Assembly: GCA_027037575.1 (NCBI GenBank)
Contig: JALVZP010000088.1
Coordinates: 1-12,268 of the forward strand
Direction: 5' to 3'
DNA from: Desulfobacterales bacterium
GTDB lineage: Bacteria > Desulfobacterota > DSM-4660 > Desulfatiglandales > JALVZP01
DNA: 12,268 nt
The notes below the pieces were generated by a model that was not told where the DNA came from, ran no database searches, and worked only from the letters and a program-made list of their open reading frames with translations. Both the position numbers and the translations under genes were made by a program. This document shows, piece after piece, positions 6,925-12,268 of the stretch. How positions within the stretch are numbered: the stretch's first letter is position 1; every line of letters begins with the position of its first letter.

Positions 6925-8124
6925 TTATTTATTTTTAAGCAGACTGGCTATCTTCATCCTTAATCCATTTAGCCTGATAAAGCCAGTTGCATCTTTATGG
7001 TCATAAACCTTATCTTCTTCAAATGTGGCAAATTCTGGATGATAAAGGGAATTATCTGATTTTCTTCCAACAACCATGCAATTCCCTTTATATAGCTTTA
7101 GTCTTACTACTCCATTTACAGACTTCTGTGTTTCATCTATCATCGCCTGAAGTACCTTCCTTTCTGGAGAAAACCAGTATCCATAATATACAAGCTCAGA
7201 ATATTTTGTAACAAGACTATCTTTCAGGTGCATTACCTCCCTATCTAAGGTAATGGATTCTATTGCAAGATGAGCAATCCTGAGTATTGTCCCTCCAGGT
7301 GTTTCATAGACTCCCCTTGACTTCATTCCCACATATCTATTCTCTACAATATCAACCCTTCCTATACCATTTTTTCCACCAATCTCATTTAGATATGAAA
7401 GAAGCTCTGAAGGAGACATCCTCTTTCCATCAACTGCGACAGGATCTCCATTTTCAAACTCGATCCCTACGTATGTAGGTCTATCAGGAGCCTTTTCTGG
7501 AGATACTGTCATAATAAACATATCTTCTGGTGGCTCTTTCCATGGATCTTCTAAAATTCCACCCTCATAGCTTATATGAAGTAGGTTTGCATCACTTGAA
7601 TAGGGCTTTTCTTTTGTTACTGGAACAGGTATTCCGTGCCTTTTTGCATAGTCTATTAGATCACTTCTTCCTTTAAAGTTCCACTCTCTCCATGGTGCAA
7701 TTATCTTTAGTTCCGGTGCCAATGCCATATAGGTAAGCTCAAATCTTACCTGATCATTTCCCTTTCCAGTTGCTCCATGCGCTACTGCATCTGCACCAGT
7801 TTTTCTTGCTATCTCTACCTGTTTTTTTGCTATAACTGGCCTTGCAAGTGATGTCCCAAGAAGATAAAAGTTTTCATATATGGCATTTGCCCGTAGCGCA
7901 GGAAAGACATAATCTCTTACAAACTCCTCCTTCAGATCCTCTACATATACTTCATCCGCCCCTGTTTTTATTGCCTTTTCCCTTATCTTTTCCAAATCCT
8001 CATTCTGTCCAACATCAGCAATATATGCAACAACGGGGCAATTATAGGTTTCCTTTAGCCATTTAAGGATAACAGATGTATCTAATCCTCCAGAATATGC
8101 GAGAACAATCTTTTTTACTTCCAT
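6925..8124 (-). CDS. argG: Argininosuccinate synthase
   Basis: It catalyses citrulline + aspartate + ATP to argininosuccinate + AMP + PPi, the penultimate step of arginine synthesis, in the cytosol as a tetramer. The protein has 399 residues, full length for the family. The N-type PP-loop SGGLDTS is at 11-17. TSLARPVIAKK (91-101), GATGKGNDQVRFE (117-129, synthetase signature) and SSDANLLHISYEGG (176-189) are intact. The ATG at 8124 is the only in-frame start after the upstream gene. The only good ribosome site (AAGGAGGT, 8156-8149) is 25 nt away, apparently brought close by a small hairpin. It is the middle gene of the operon: small basic protein, argG, fbp. No other arginine gene is in view. 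Confidence 0.98.
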   Translation of the reverse strand: MEVKKIVLAYSGGLDTSVILKWLKETYNCPVVAYIADVGQNEDLEKIREKAIKTGADEVYVEDLKEEFVRDYVFPALRANAIYENFYLLGTSLARPVIAKKQVEIARKTGADAVAHGATGKGNDQVRFELTYMALAPELKIIAPWREWNFKGRSDLIDYAKRHGIPVPVTKEKPYSSDANLLHISYEGGILEDPWKEPPEDMFIMTVSPEKAPDRPTYVGIEFENGDPVAVDGKRMSPSELLSYLNEIGGKNGIGRVDIVENRYVGMKSRGVYETPGGTILRIAHLAIESITLDREVMHLKDSLVTKYSELVYYGYWFSPERKVLQAMIDETQKSVNGVVRLKLYKGNCMVVGRKSDNSLYHPEFATFEEDKVYDHKDATGFIRLNGLRMKIASLLKNK

Positions 8125-8129
8125 ATCAT

Positions 8130-8156
8130 TGGCACAGAGATGCCATCCACCTCCTT
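8130..8156 (-). promoter_or_regulatory. argG ribosome site with hairpin spacer
   Basis: AAGGAGGT (8156-8149) is 25 nt from the argG ATG, too far for normal initiation. Between them TGGCA (8145-8141) and TGCCA (8134-8130) can form a 5-bp hairpin with a TCTCTG loop. Removing it leaves about 9 nt between GGAGG and the ATG, an ordinary spacing. The hairpin also hides an out-of-frame ATG at 8146. Confidence 0.5.
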
Positions 8157-8160
8157 TCCC

Positions 8161-8304
8161 TTAACTCTCTTTTTCCATGTTTTCAAGATCCTGCAATATC
8201 CGATAATTCTCCTGGATCCTTCTCATATACTTCTTTAAATTTTCCTTGTTAGGCCTCCTCTTATTTTTCCTCCTGTTTCTTGTTACCTTTGTGTTGGATG
8301 CCAT
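8161..8304 (-). CDS. Small basic protein of 47 residues, first gene of the argG operon; function unknown
   Basis: An ATG at 8304 opens a 47-codon frame ending in TAA at 8161, five bases before the argG ribosome site. The protein starts MASNTKVTRNRRKNKRRPNK. Residues 6-25 hold 11 Lys/Arg, and residues 21-46 look like an acidic/basic helix (KKYMRRIQENYRILQDLENM). Lys plus Arg make 15 of 47 residues. There is no membrane segment or cysteine. The start has a modest ribosome site (GGGGAAG ending about 4 nt upstream). Position between a structured leader and argG, tight spacing and a protein-like composition support a real gene. A nucleic-acid or ribosome-binding role is inferred only from charge. 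I do not recognise the family. Confidence 0.6.
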   Translation of the reverse strand: MASNTKVTRNRRKNKRRPNKENLKKYMRRIQENYRILQDLENMEKES

Positions 8305-8320
8305 CCTTCTTCCCCAATTG

Positions 8321-8403
8321 ACCAAGCAAACCTGCTTGGTGCTGGGCTATTTTTATCCCGCCATTTTTGCAGGGAATAACCCAGCAGGCGGCATTTCCCC
8401 TGC
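8321..8403 (-). promoter_or_regulatory. Structured 5' leader RNA of the argG operon, riboswitch- or attenuator-like
   Basis: The predicted transcript begins near 8406, and almost all of its first 85 nt is self-complementary. Pairs seen: GCAGGGGA (8403-8396) with UUCCCUGC (8376-8369), 8 bp; CCGCC (8391-8387) with GGCGG (8362-8358), 5 bp; GCUGGGUUAUU (8385-8375) with AAUAGCCCAGC (8351-8341), 11 bp including a U-G pair that would be a mismatch on the other strand. A separate hairpin ACCAAGCA/UGCUUGGU (8340-8333, 8328-8321) with loop GGUU follows. The first three pairs are interleaved rather than nested, so they imply pseudoknots or alternative folds. No T-tract terminator precedes the first gene, so control at initiation of translation is more likely. 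It matches no riboswitch consensus I recall. Confidence 0.6.
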
Positions 8404-8412
8404 GTTTTCTCT

Positions 8413-8441
8413 TTTATACAATTTGATCTCGTATAGATCAA
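8413..8441 (-). promoter_or_regulatory. Sigma70 promoter of the small protein-argG-fbp operon
   Basis: On the minus strand, TTGATC (8441-8436), exactly 17 bp and TATAAA (8418-8413) form a good promoter, with a start predicted near 8406, immediately before the structured leader. Its -35 box is one arm of the 19-bp palindrome described separately. Confidence 0.6.
8423..8441. promoter_or_regulatory. Palindromic operator candidate between divergent promoters
   Basis: TTGATC-TCGTATA-GATCAA is a perfect 6+6 inverted repeat with a 7-bp centre. It covers the -35 box and most of the spacer of the argG-operon promoter and ends 1 bp before the -35 box of the opposite promoter. A dimeric repressor there could control one or both genes. 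It does not match the E. coli ArgR box closely. Confidence 0.4.
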
Positions 8442-8442
8442 C

Positions 8443-8471
8443 TTGAAACAATAATTTATAAAGCCTATTTT
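8443..8471 (+). promoter_or_regulatory. Sigma70-like promoter of the phosphoesterase gene
   Basis: TTGAAA (8443-8448), exactly 17 bp and TATTTT (8466-8471) lie upstream of the gene, with a start predicted near 8478. A TATAAA at 8457-8462 is an alternative -10 box but has only a poor -35 partner. Confidence 0.45.
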
Positions 8472-8498
8472 TTAAACAAAAAAAGGAGGTATTGGAAT

Positions 8499-9035
8499 AT
8501 GAGGATTGGTGTAGTAAGCGATACTCATAATCATGTTGAAAATCTGAAAGAGCTTTTTAATAGACTTCTGGAAAAAAAGATAGATGTGTTCTGCCATTTA
8601 GGGGATGACTATGATGATATGAAAGAGATAAAAGAAACAAAAGGGGTAAAGATAGTTCAAGTTCCAGGAGTATTTTCAGAATATTATAAGAAACCAGATA
8701 TTCCAAACAGGCTAATAGAAGAATGGGAAGGAAAGTGGTTTTTATTAACACATACAAGGGCAGTTCATAAAAATGACTTAGATACTGACCCAGATCCAGA
8801 AAAGATTATGAATGAAAGAAAGGCAGATATTATGCTCTTTGGTCATACCCATATACCTGCAATAATTATGGAAGGAAAGGCACTTCTTTTTAATCCTGGA
8901 CACCTGAAGGATAAAGACAAAAAGGGGTTTCCTCCTACATATGGGCTTATAGAGATAGATAGGGGAATAGTCAAGGCACAGATAATTGAATTTAAGACAG
9001 AAAAAGTGTTATATAAAGGAGAAATGAGAATTTAG
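8499..9035 (+). CDS. MJ0936/YfcE-like metallophosphoesterase (phosphodiesterase), variant metal motif
   Basis: This is a small calcineurin-type phosphoesterase of 178 residues, the usual length of YfcE/MJ0936 enzymes, which hydrolyse phosphodiesters with a two-metal centre in the cytosol. The motifs in order are SDTH (7-10), GDD (35-37), LTH (83-85) and GHTH (115-118), all intact, then NPGH (132-135). The usual GN(C/H)D motif is replaced by PGVFSEYY (56-63), so the metal-bridging Asn is missing. The substrate cannot be deduced. The ribosome site AGGAGGT (8484-8490) precedes the ATG. The gene is divergent from the argG operon and stands 44 bp before hpnB, with which it may be co-transcribed. 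Confidence 0.85.
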   Translation: MRIGVVSDTHNHVENLKELFNRLLEKKIDVFCHLGDDYDDMKEIKETKGVKIVQVPGVFSEYYKKPDIPNRLIEEWEGKWFLLTHTRAVHKNDLDTDPDPEKIMNERKADIMLFGHTHIPAIIMEGKALLFNPGHLKDKDKKGFPPTYGLIEIDRGIVKAQIIEFKTEKVLYKGEMRI

Positions 9036-9079
9036 CCTTTGTATTATGTCCGATAAGAGAGATTATGTAAACTAAAAAA

Positions 9080-10201
9080 ATGGAGCTTCTTTCCCTGATA
9101 AGCCTTATAATATGGATTTCTATACTCCTTCTTCCTTGGAGACCCTACTCCACTAAGGAAACACTTGATGCAGAGAAATTTGATGAAGATTATGATTTGA
9201 GTGATGTAACAGTCCTTATTCCAGCAAGAAATGAAGCAAAGGTAATTAAAGATACCCTGGAGGCACTAAAGGATCAGGGAAAAGGACTTAAGATCATACT
9301 TGTAGATGATGAATCAGAGGATGGGACTTCTGAAAGGGCAAAAGAGACAAAGATTGAAGGATTAAAGATTATAAAAGGGATGCCTCTTCCAGAAGGATGG
9401 GCAGGAAAGATATGGGCACTTGAACAGGGATTTAAATTTGTAAATACAACTTTCACTCTGCTTATGGATGCAGATATATTCATGAAAAAAGGGATAATAG
9501 GGAAACTTCGCAAAAAGGCAACTGAAGAAGATCTTGATATGGTATCTCTTATGGCAAGACTTAATATGGAGAATATATGGGAGAAGATACTTATTCCAAG
9601 CTTTATATATTTCTTTAAACTGCTTTATCCCTTTTCCCTTTGTAATAAAGAAAGATTTCCTATTGCTGCAGCAGCAGGGGGATGTATCTTTGTAAAGACA
9701 GAGGCAATAAAAAAGATTGGTGGCTTTAAATCAATTAAAAATGAAATAATAGATGATTGTGCCCTTGCAAAAAGGATAAAGAAAAGAGGCTACAGGATAT
9801 GGATTGGCCTCACCCATTCAGTGATTAGCAGAAGGAGATATAGCAGACTTTCAGAGATATGGAATATGGTAGCAAGGAGTGCCTTTACTCAACTCAGATA
9901 TTCTATTCTTCTCTTAATCCTTTGTACTCTTGCACTTATTTCTGCATTTGTTTTTCCTTTCTTTGGCCTTTTTTCAGGAAGTTTAAAGGGAATTATTATT
10001 AGTCTTGCTACATTTGTTTCTATGTGGCTCACATATATTCCCATACTTGATTTTTATTCCATTAGAAAAGTTTGGGCATTTACTTTGCCAATGGCAGGAA
10101 TTCTTTATCTTTTCATGACATGGACATCTGCTATAAGATATTTTTTTGGAAAAAGGTCAATCTGGAAGGGAAGAATATATTCTTCTCATAACATATCTTA
10201 A
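9080..10201 (+). CDS. hpnB: HpnB-like hopanoid-associated family-2 glycosyltransferase
   Basis: This membrane-bound GT-A glycosyltransferase (373 residues) is of the HpnB type found in hopanoid gene clusters; its exact sugar donor and acceptor are unsettled. A transmembrane helix spans residues 4-20. The catalytic domain shows LIPARNE (46-52), LVDDESEDGT (74-83), the metal-binding DADI (130-133) and the HpnB-type blocks VSLMARL, AAAAGGC (197-202) and DDCALAKR (225-232). Three C-terminal membrane helices lie at about 274-296, 302-322 and 331-352. The blocks SEIWNMVARSAFTQLRYS and a terminal IWKGR match HpnB closely. No strong ribosome site precedes the ATG. The 3' end overlaps the convergent hpnG by 45 bp. 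Confidence 0.88.
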   Translation: MELLSLISLIIWISILLLPWRPYSTKETLDAEKFDEDYDLSDVTVLIPARNEAKVIKDTLEALKDQGKGLKIILVDDESEDGTSERAKETKIEGLKIIKGMPLPEGWAGKIWALEQGFKFVNTTFTLLMDADIFMKKGIIGKLRKKATEEDLDMVSLMARLNMENIWEKILIPSFIYFFKLLYPFSLCNKERFPIAAAAGGCIFVKTEAIKKIGGFKSIKNEIIDDCALAKRIKKRGYRIWIGLTHSVISRRRYSRLSEIWNMVARSAFTQLRYSILLLILCTLALISAFVFPFFGLFSGSLKGIIISLATFVSMWLTYIPILDFYSIRKVWAFTLPMAGILYLFMTWTSAIRYFFGKRSIWKGRIYSSHNIS

Positions 10202-10828
10202 AGATCTTTTTGCCCTCATAAATCCATCTATAAGCAAAAAAAGATCTTTTATATCAAAGGGATTCTTTAAAAGCTTTTTTAAAAAATAGCCTGCTTTCAG
10301 GTTACCTGAATTGTCTATACTATTTTTTAACCAATCAGGCACTTTCATATAGGCTGTATCTGAAATGGCTCGAATACATAAAAAAGACATTCCTGCATCT
10401 ATGCATCTTTTTGCTATAAAGAAACTTTCCATATCAGCTGATATACAACCTGTTCTTTTAAAAAGATCTATCTTTTCTTTTGGTTCGAGGAGGACATCTT
10501 CTACAGAAATATGATTTCCTGTCTTTATCTTAACCCCACTATTTTTTAATTCTTTTAAGACTTTATCTATATTATTAACCCGAATCCTTTCTCCTTCACT
10601 ATTTCTTATGCTATCTGGAATTACTATTGTCCCTTTCTTCAAAAAAGGATTCAGTGCACATGCAGTTCCAAAAGATATTACCTGCTTTGCCCCTTTAGAT
10701 ATTATATATTTTGTTGTTTCTTCAGCATTCTTTGGCCCTATCCCACTTATATGCACTTTTTCTGGATCTATAATCTTATCTAATATCTTCCCTTCTCTTT
10801 TGGTTGCTGTTATGATATAAGGACACAT
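10157..10828 (-). CDS. hpnG: HpnG-like hopanoid-associated nucleoside phosphorylase
   Basis: This purine-nucleoside-phosphorylase-fold enzyme removes adenine from adenosylhopane to give a ribosylhopane intermediate of bacteriohopanetetrol synthesis (known for HpnG in Methylobacterium and Streptomyces). It is 223 residues, within the family range. GIGP (29-32) and FGTACAL (53-59) lie in the phosphate/ribose pocket. The ADMES motif (131-135) binds ribose, and RAISD (153-157) supplies the catalytic Asp. A phosphorylase in the MTA/SAH nucleosidase superfamily is the alternative, but adjacency to hpnB favours HpnG. The start at 10828 lacks a clear Shine-Dalgarno site. It is head to head with the CDP-alcohol transferase gene across 34 bp and tail-overlaps hpnB. 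Confidence 0.82.
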   Translation of the reverse strand: MCPYIITATKREGKILDKIIDPEKVHISGIGPKNAEETTKYIISKGAKQVISFGTACALNPFLKKGTIVIPDSIRNSEGERIRVNNIDKVLKELKNSGVKIKTGNHISVEDVLLEPKEKIDLFKRTGCISADMESFFIAKRCIDAGMSFLCIRAISDTAYMKVPDWLKNSIDNSGNLKAGYFLKKLLKNPFDIKDLFLLIDGFMRAKRSLRYVMRRIYSSLPD

Positions 10829-10862
10829 AATTTAAGAACTTTAAACAAAAGGATAGCTGGTC

Positions 10863-12053
10863 ATGATAAAAGAGGCAATAATTATTTTTGATAATGAAAG
10901 TGGTTTCCTTCCAATATTTGGGATTCCCAACATTCAGAGAAATATATCTTTATTGAGAAAGCTGGGAATAAAGAAGATAGTTGTTATTGGAAAAGCTGAT
11001 TTTTGCGATAGACTCTCTGAAATCACATCAGATCATTTTATCTACTATCCAATTGAGGTGGTTGGTAAAGAATTTGCTTCAATAATAAAAAAAATGATTA
11101 AAGGAAATGCTGTTATCCTTAAGGCAAATCATGTAATAGACAGGCCTAATTTGCAGAGATTCATTGGAGGATGTAAGATGTCTCCTTGTGCACTTGTAAG
11201 AAGATCTGAGGAGCCCATATTAATCTCTTCAAAGGAAAAGATAATTGACTGTATAGATGCATTAAGTGATGGAAAGATTGAGGTTCTTATTTCTGATGTA
11301 ATAAATAAAGTGGAGGAGAATTCTCTTTTTCCTTTTCTATTAAAGGATTCAAAGGATGTAAAAAAGGCAGAATCTATTCTTATAAAAGCACTTTCGCAGA
11401 AAAAGAGAGAAACAGATAGTTTTCTTGCAAAAAATTTTGATAGAAATATCTCCCTTTTCTTTTCCAAAAGACTTGTCTATACATCTCTGACTCCAAATCA
11501 GGTTACGCTAATGGGGATGAGTATAGGGCTTATGGGAGCCCTGCTTCTCACTTTTCCAGGCCATATATTCCAGATCTTAGGTGCATTTCTTTTCCTATTC
11601 TGTGTAATTGTAGATGGAATAGATGGAGAAATAGCCAGATTAAAGGTAATGGAATCCAAGTTCGGACACTACCTGGATATAATCACAGACAATATTGTCC
11701 ATATAGCAATATTCATTGGAATAGGCCTGGGTCTTTATGGAAAAACTGGAGACCAAATATATATTATTTTCCTGTATATTCTTCTTTTTGGATTTGGCTT
11801 ATGTGCAATTTCTGTGTATCAATGCATTCTGAAAAAAGATGAAACTGAGCTTCAACGGTCTCCTCTTCTAATAAAAATCTTGTCTTTTTTAACGAATAGG
11901 GATTTTGCTTATCTTGTGGCCTTGCTTGCCATATTTGACAAACTCAATTGGTTCCTTATAGCTACAGCTATTGGATCTTATATGTTTGCAATATCACTTT
12001 GGGTGGCAGACTATCTTTCCAAGAAAGGCTATCCTGCTGATTCTTCAGCATAG
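10863..12053 (+). CDS. Two-domain CDP-alcohol phosphatidyltransferase with degenerate nucleotidyltransferase-like N-terminus
   Basis: This integral membrane enzyme has 396 residues. Residues about 190-390 form a CDP-alcohol phosphotransferase domain beginning SLTPNQVTLMG. Its catalytic motif is complete: D251, D254-G255, A258-R259, G268, D272 and D276 (DGx2ARx8Gx3Dx3D). About six membrane helices are visible. Such enzymes transfer a phosphoalcohol from CDP to another alcohol. Residues 1-180 resemble the Rossmann-type nucleotidyltransferase domain fused in inositol-phosphate cytidylyltransferase/DIPP synthases (GIPNIQRNISLLRKLGIKKIVVIG). However, the GxGxR and PK nucleotide-binding signatures are missing, so that half is probably not a working cytidylyltransferase. 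Its place among hopanoid genes suggests a hopanoid or membrane head-group step, which is inference. AAAGGA precedes the ATG by about 9 nt. The 3' end overlaps the mlaC/hpnM-like gene by 25 bp. Confidence 0.85.
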   Translation: MIKEAIIIFDNESGFLPIFGIPNIQRNISLLRKLGIKKIVVIGKADFCDRLSEITSDHFIYYPIEVVGKEFASIIKKMIKGNAVILKANHVIDRPNLQRFIGGCKMSPCALVRRSEEPILISSKEKIIDCIDALSDGKIEVLISDVINKVEENSLFPFLLKDSKDVKKAESILIKALSQKKRETDSFLAKNFDRNISLFFSKRLVYTSLTPNQVTLMGMSIGLMGALLLTFPGHIFQILGAFLFLFCVIVDGIDGEIARLKVMESKFGHYLDIITDNIVHIAIFIGIGLGLYGKTGDQIYIIFLYILLFGFGLCAISVYQCILKKDETELQRSPLLIKILSFLTNRDFAYLVALLAIFDKLNWFLIATAIGSYMFAISLWVADYLSKKGYPADSSA

Positions 12054-12268
12054 GCCTTTTTTATAGCTTCTTGTTGCAACTTCATCTTTTTCATAAGGGT
12101 CTTAAAAGAAGCAATTCTTATTATCCTATTAAAGGATCTCCTGTAGTTTCCAACAATACTTACTTCATCTATATCTACATCAAATATGAGCCATTTATTC
12201 CCTACCTTCCTTAGATAATAATCTACTGGAATCTCATCCTCCATTTTTAATATCCTTGTCCTTACAAT
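12029..12268 (-). CDS. MlaC/Ttg2D (HpnM-type) periplasmic lipid carrier, C-terminal part; runs off right edge
   Basis: Seventy-nine residues of the C-terminus are visible, and the frame is open to the window edge with no start needed inside. The sequence VDYYLRKVGNKWLIFDVDID, then EVSIVGNYRRSFNRII, then SFKTLMKKMK is the typical end of MlaC/Ttg2D proteins. These shuttle lipids across the periplasm between an outer-membrane complex and the MlaFEDB-type transporter. In hopanoid clusters the paralogue is called HpnM. The lipid-pocket N-terminal part and signal peptide lie outside the window, so MlaC and HpnM cannot be told apart except by context. The last codons overlap the convergent CDP-alcohol transferase gene by 25 bp. 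Confidence 0.85.
   Translation of the reverse strand: MVRTRILKMEDEIPVDYYLRKVGNKWLIFDVDIDEVSIVGNYRRSFNRIIRIASFKTLMKKMKLQQEAIKKAYAEESAG

Noticed and set aside
8126..8146. Six-codon upstream ORF (MASLCQ) before argG
   Set aside because: Its ATG is only about 3 nt from the ribosome-site core and lies in a hairpin stem, and the codons show no attenuation pattern such as runs of arginine.
8321..8403. Possible fluoride, c-di-GMP, preQ1 or T-box leader
   Set aside because: The diagnostic consensus sequences of these classes as I know them are not present.
8246..8446. 66-codon hydrophobic plus-strand frame
   Set aside because: It is antisense to the 47-residue gene and the structured leader. Its start has no ribosome site, and its hydrophobicity follows from reading Lys/Arg-rich codons backwards.

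Overview
The window is AT-rich and gene-dense. Arginine is mostly written AGA/AGG and isoleucine often ATA. It looks like the chromosome of a diderm (outer-membrane) bacterium, because it carries hopanoid-lipid genes and an MlaC-type lipid carrier. An archaeal-type bifunctional fructose-bisphosphate aldolase/phosphatase suggests an anaerobic, possibly thermophilic, lineage such as Desulfobacterota, Nitrospirota or an uncultured relative. That placement is inference, because no rRNA or other taxonomic marker is present. I saw no insertion sequence, phage gene, CRISPR array, rRNA or tRNA.

Layout. 1-1109 (-): front part of a family-5 peptide/solute-binding protein that runs off the left edge, divergent from 1188-3073 (+), an operon of a zinc-finger-less DnaJ and a PP-loop ATPase with paired cysteines. 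This operon meets a universal stress protein gene (3074-3505, -) stop to stop, with a terminator-like hairpin inside the end of the PP-loop gene. 3688-5734 (-): a MoxR AAA+ ATPase and a CoxE-like von Willebrand A protein with overlapping reading frames. 5807-8304 (-): an operon, in transcription order, of a 47-residue basic protein, argG (argininosuccinate synthase) and the archaeal-type FBP aldolase/phosphatase. A strong hairpin just before the moxR ribosome site follows it. This operon starts from a promoter at 8413-8441 and has an elaborately self-complementary leader (8403-8321). A 19-bp palindrome lies between that promoter and the divergent one for an MJ0936/YfcE-like phosphoesterase (8499-9035, +).

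9080-12268 is a hopanoid/outer-membrane lipid locus. It holds an HpnB-like glycosyltransferase (+), an HpnG-like nucleoside phosphorylase (-), a two-domain CDP-alcohol phosphatidyltransferase (+) and the C-terminal part of an MlaC/HpnM-type protein (-). Neighbouring genes alternate in strand, and both convergent pairs overlap at their tails. HpnG is known to convert adenosylhopane to a ribosylhopane intermediate, and HpnM/MlaC-type proteins carry lipids across the periplasm. The CDP-alcohol transferase is therefore a candidate for an uncharacterised head-group step.

The most unusual items are the leader RNA of the argG operon with its small basic first gene, and the degenerate-nucleotidyltransferase/CDP-alcohol transferase fusion among the hopanoid genes.
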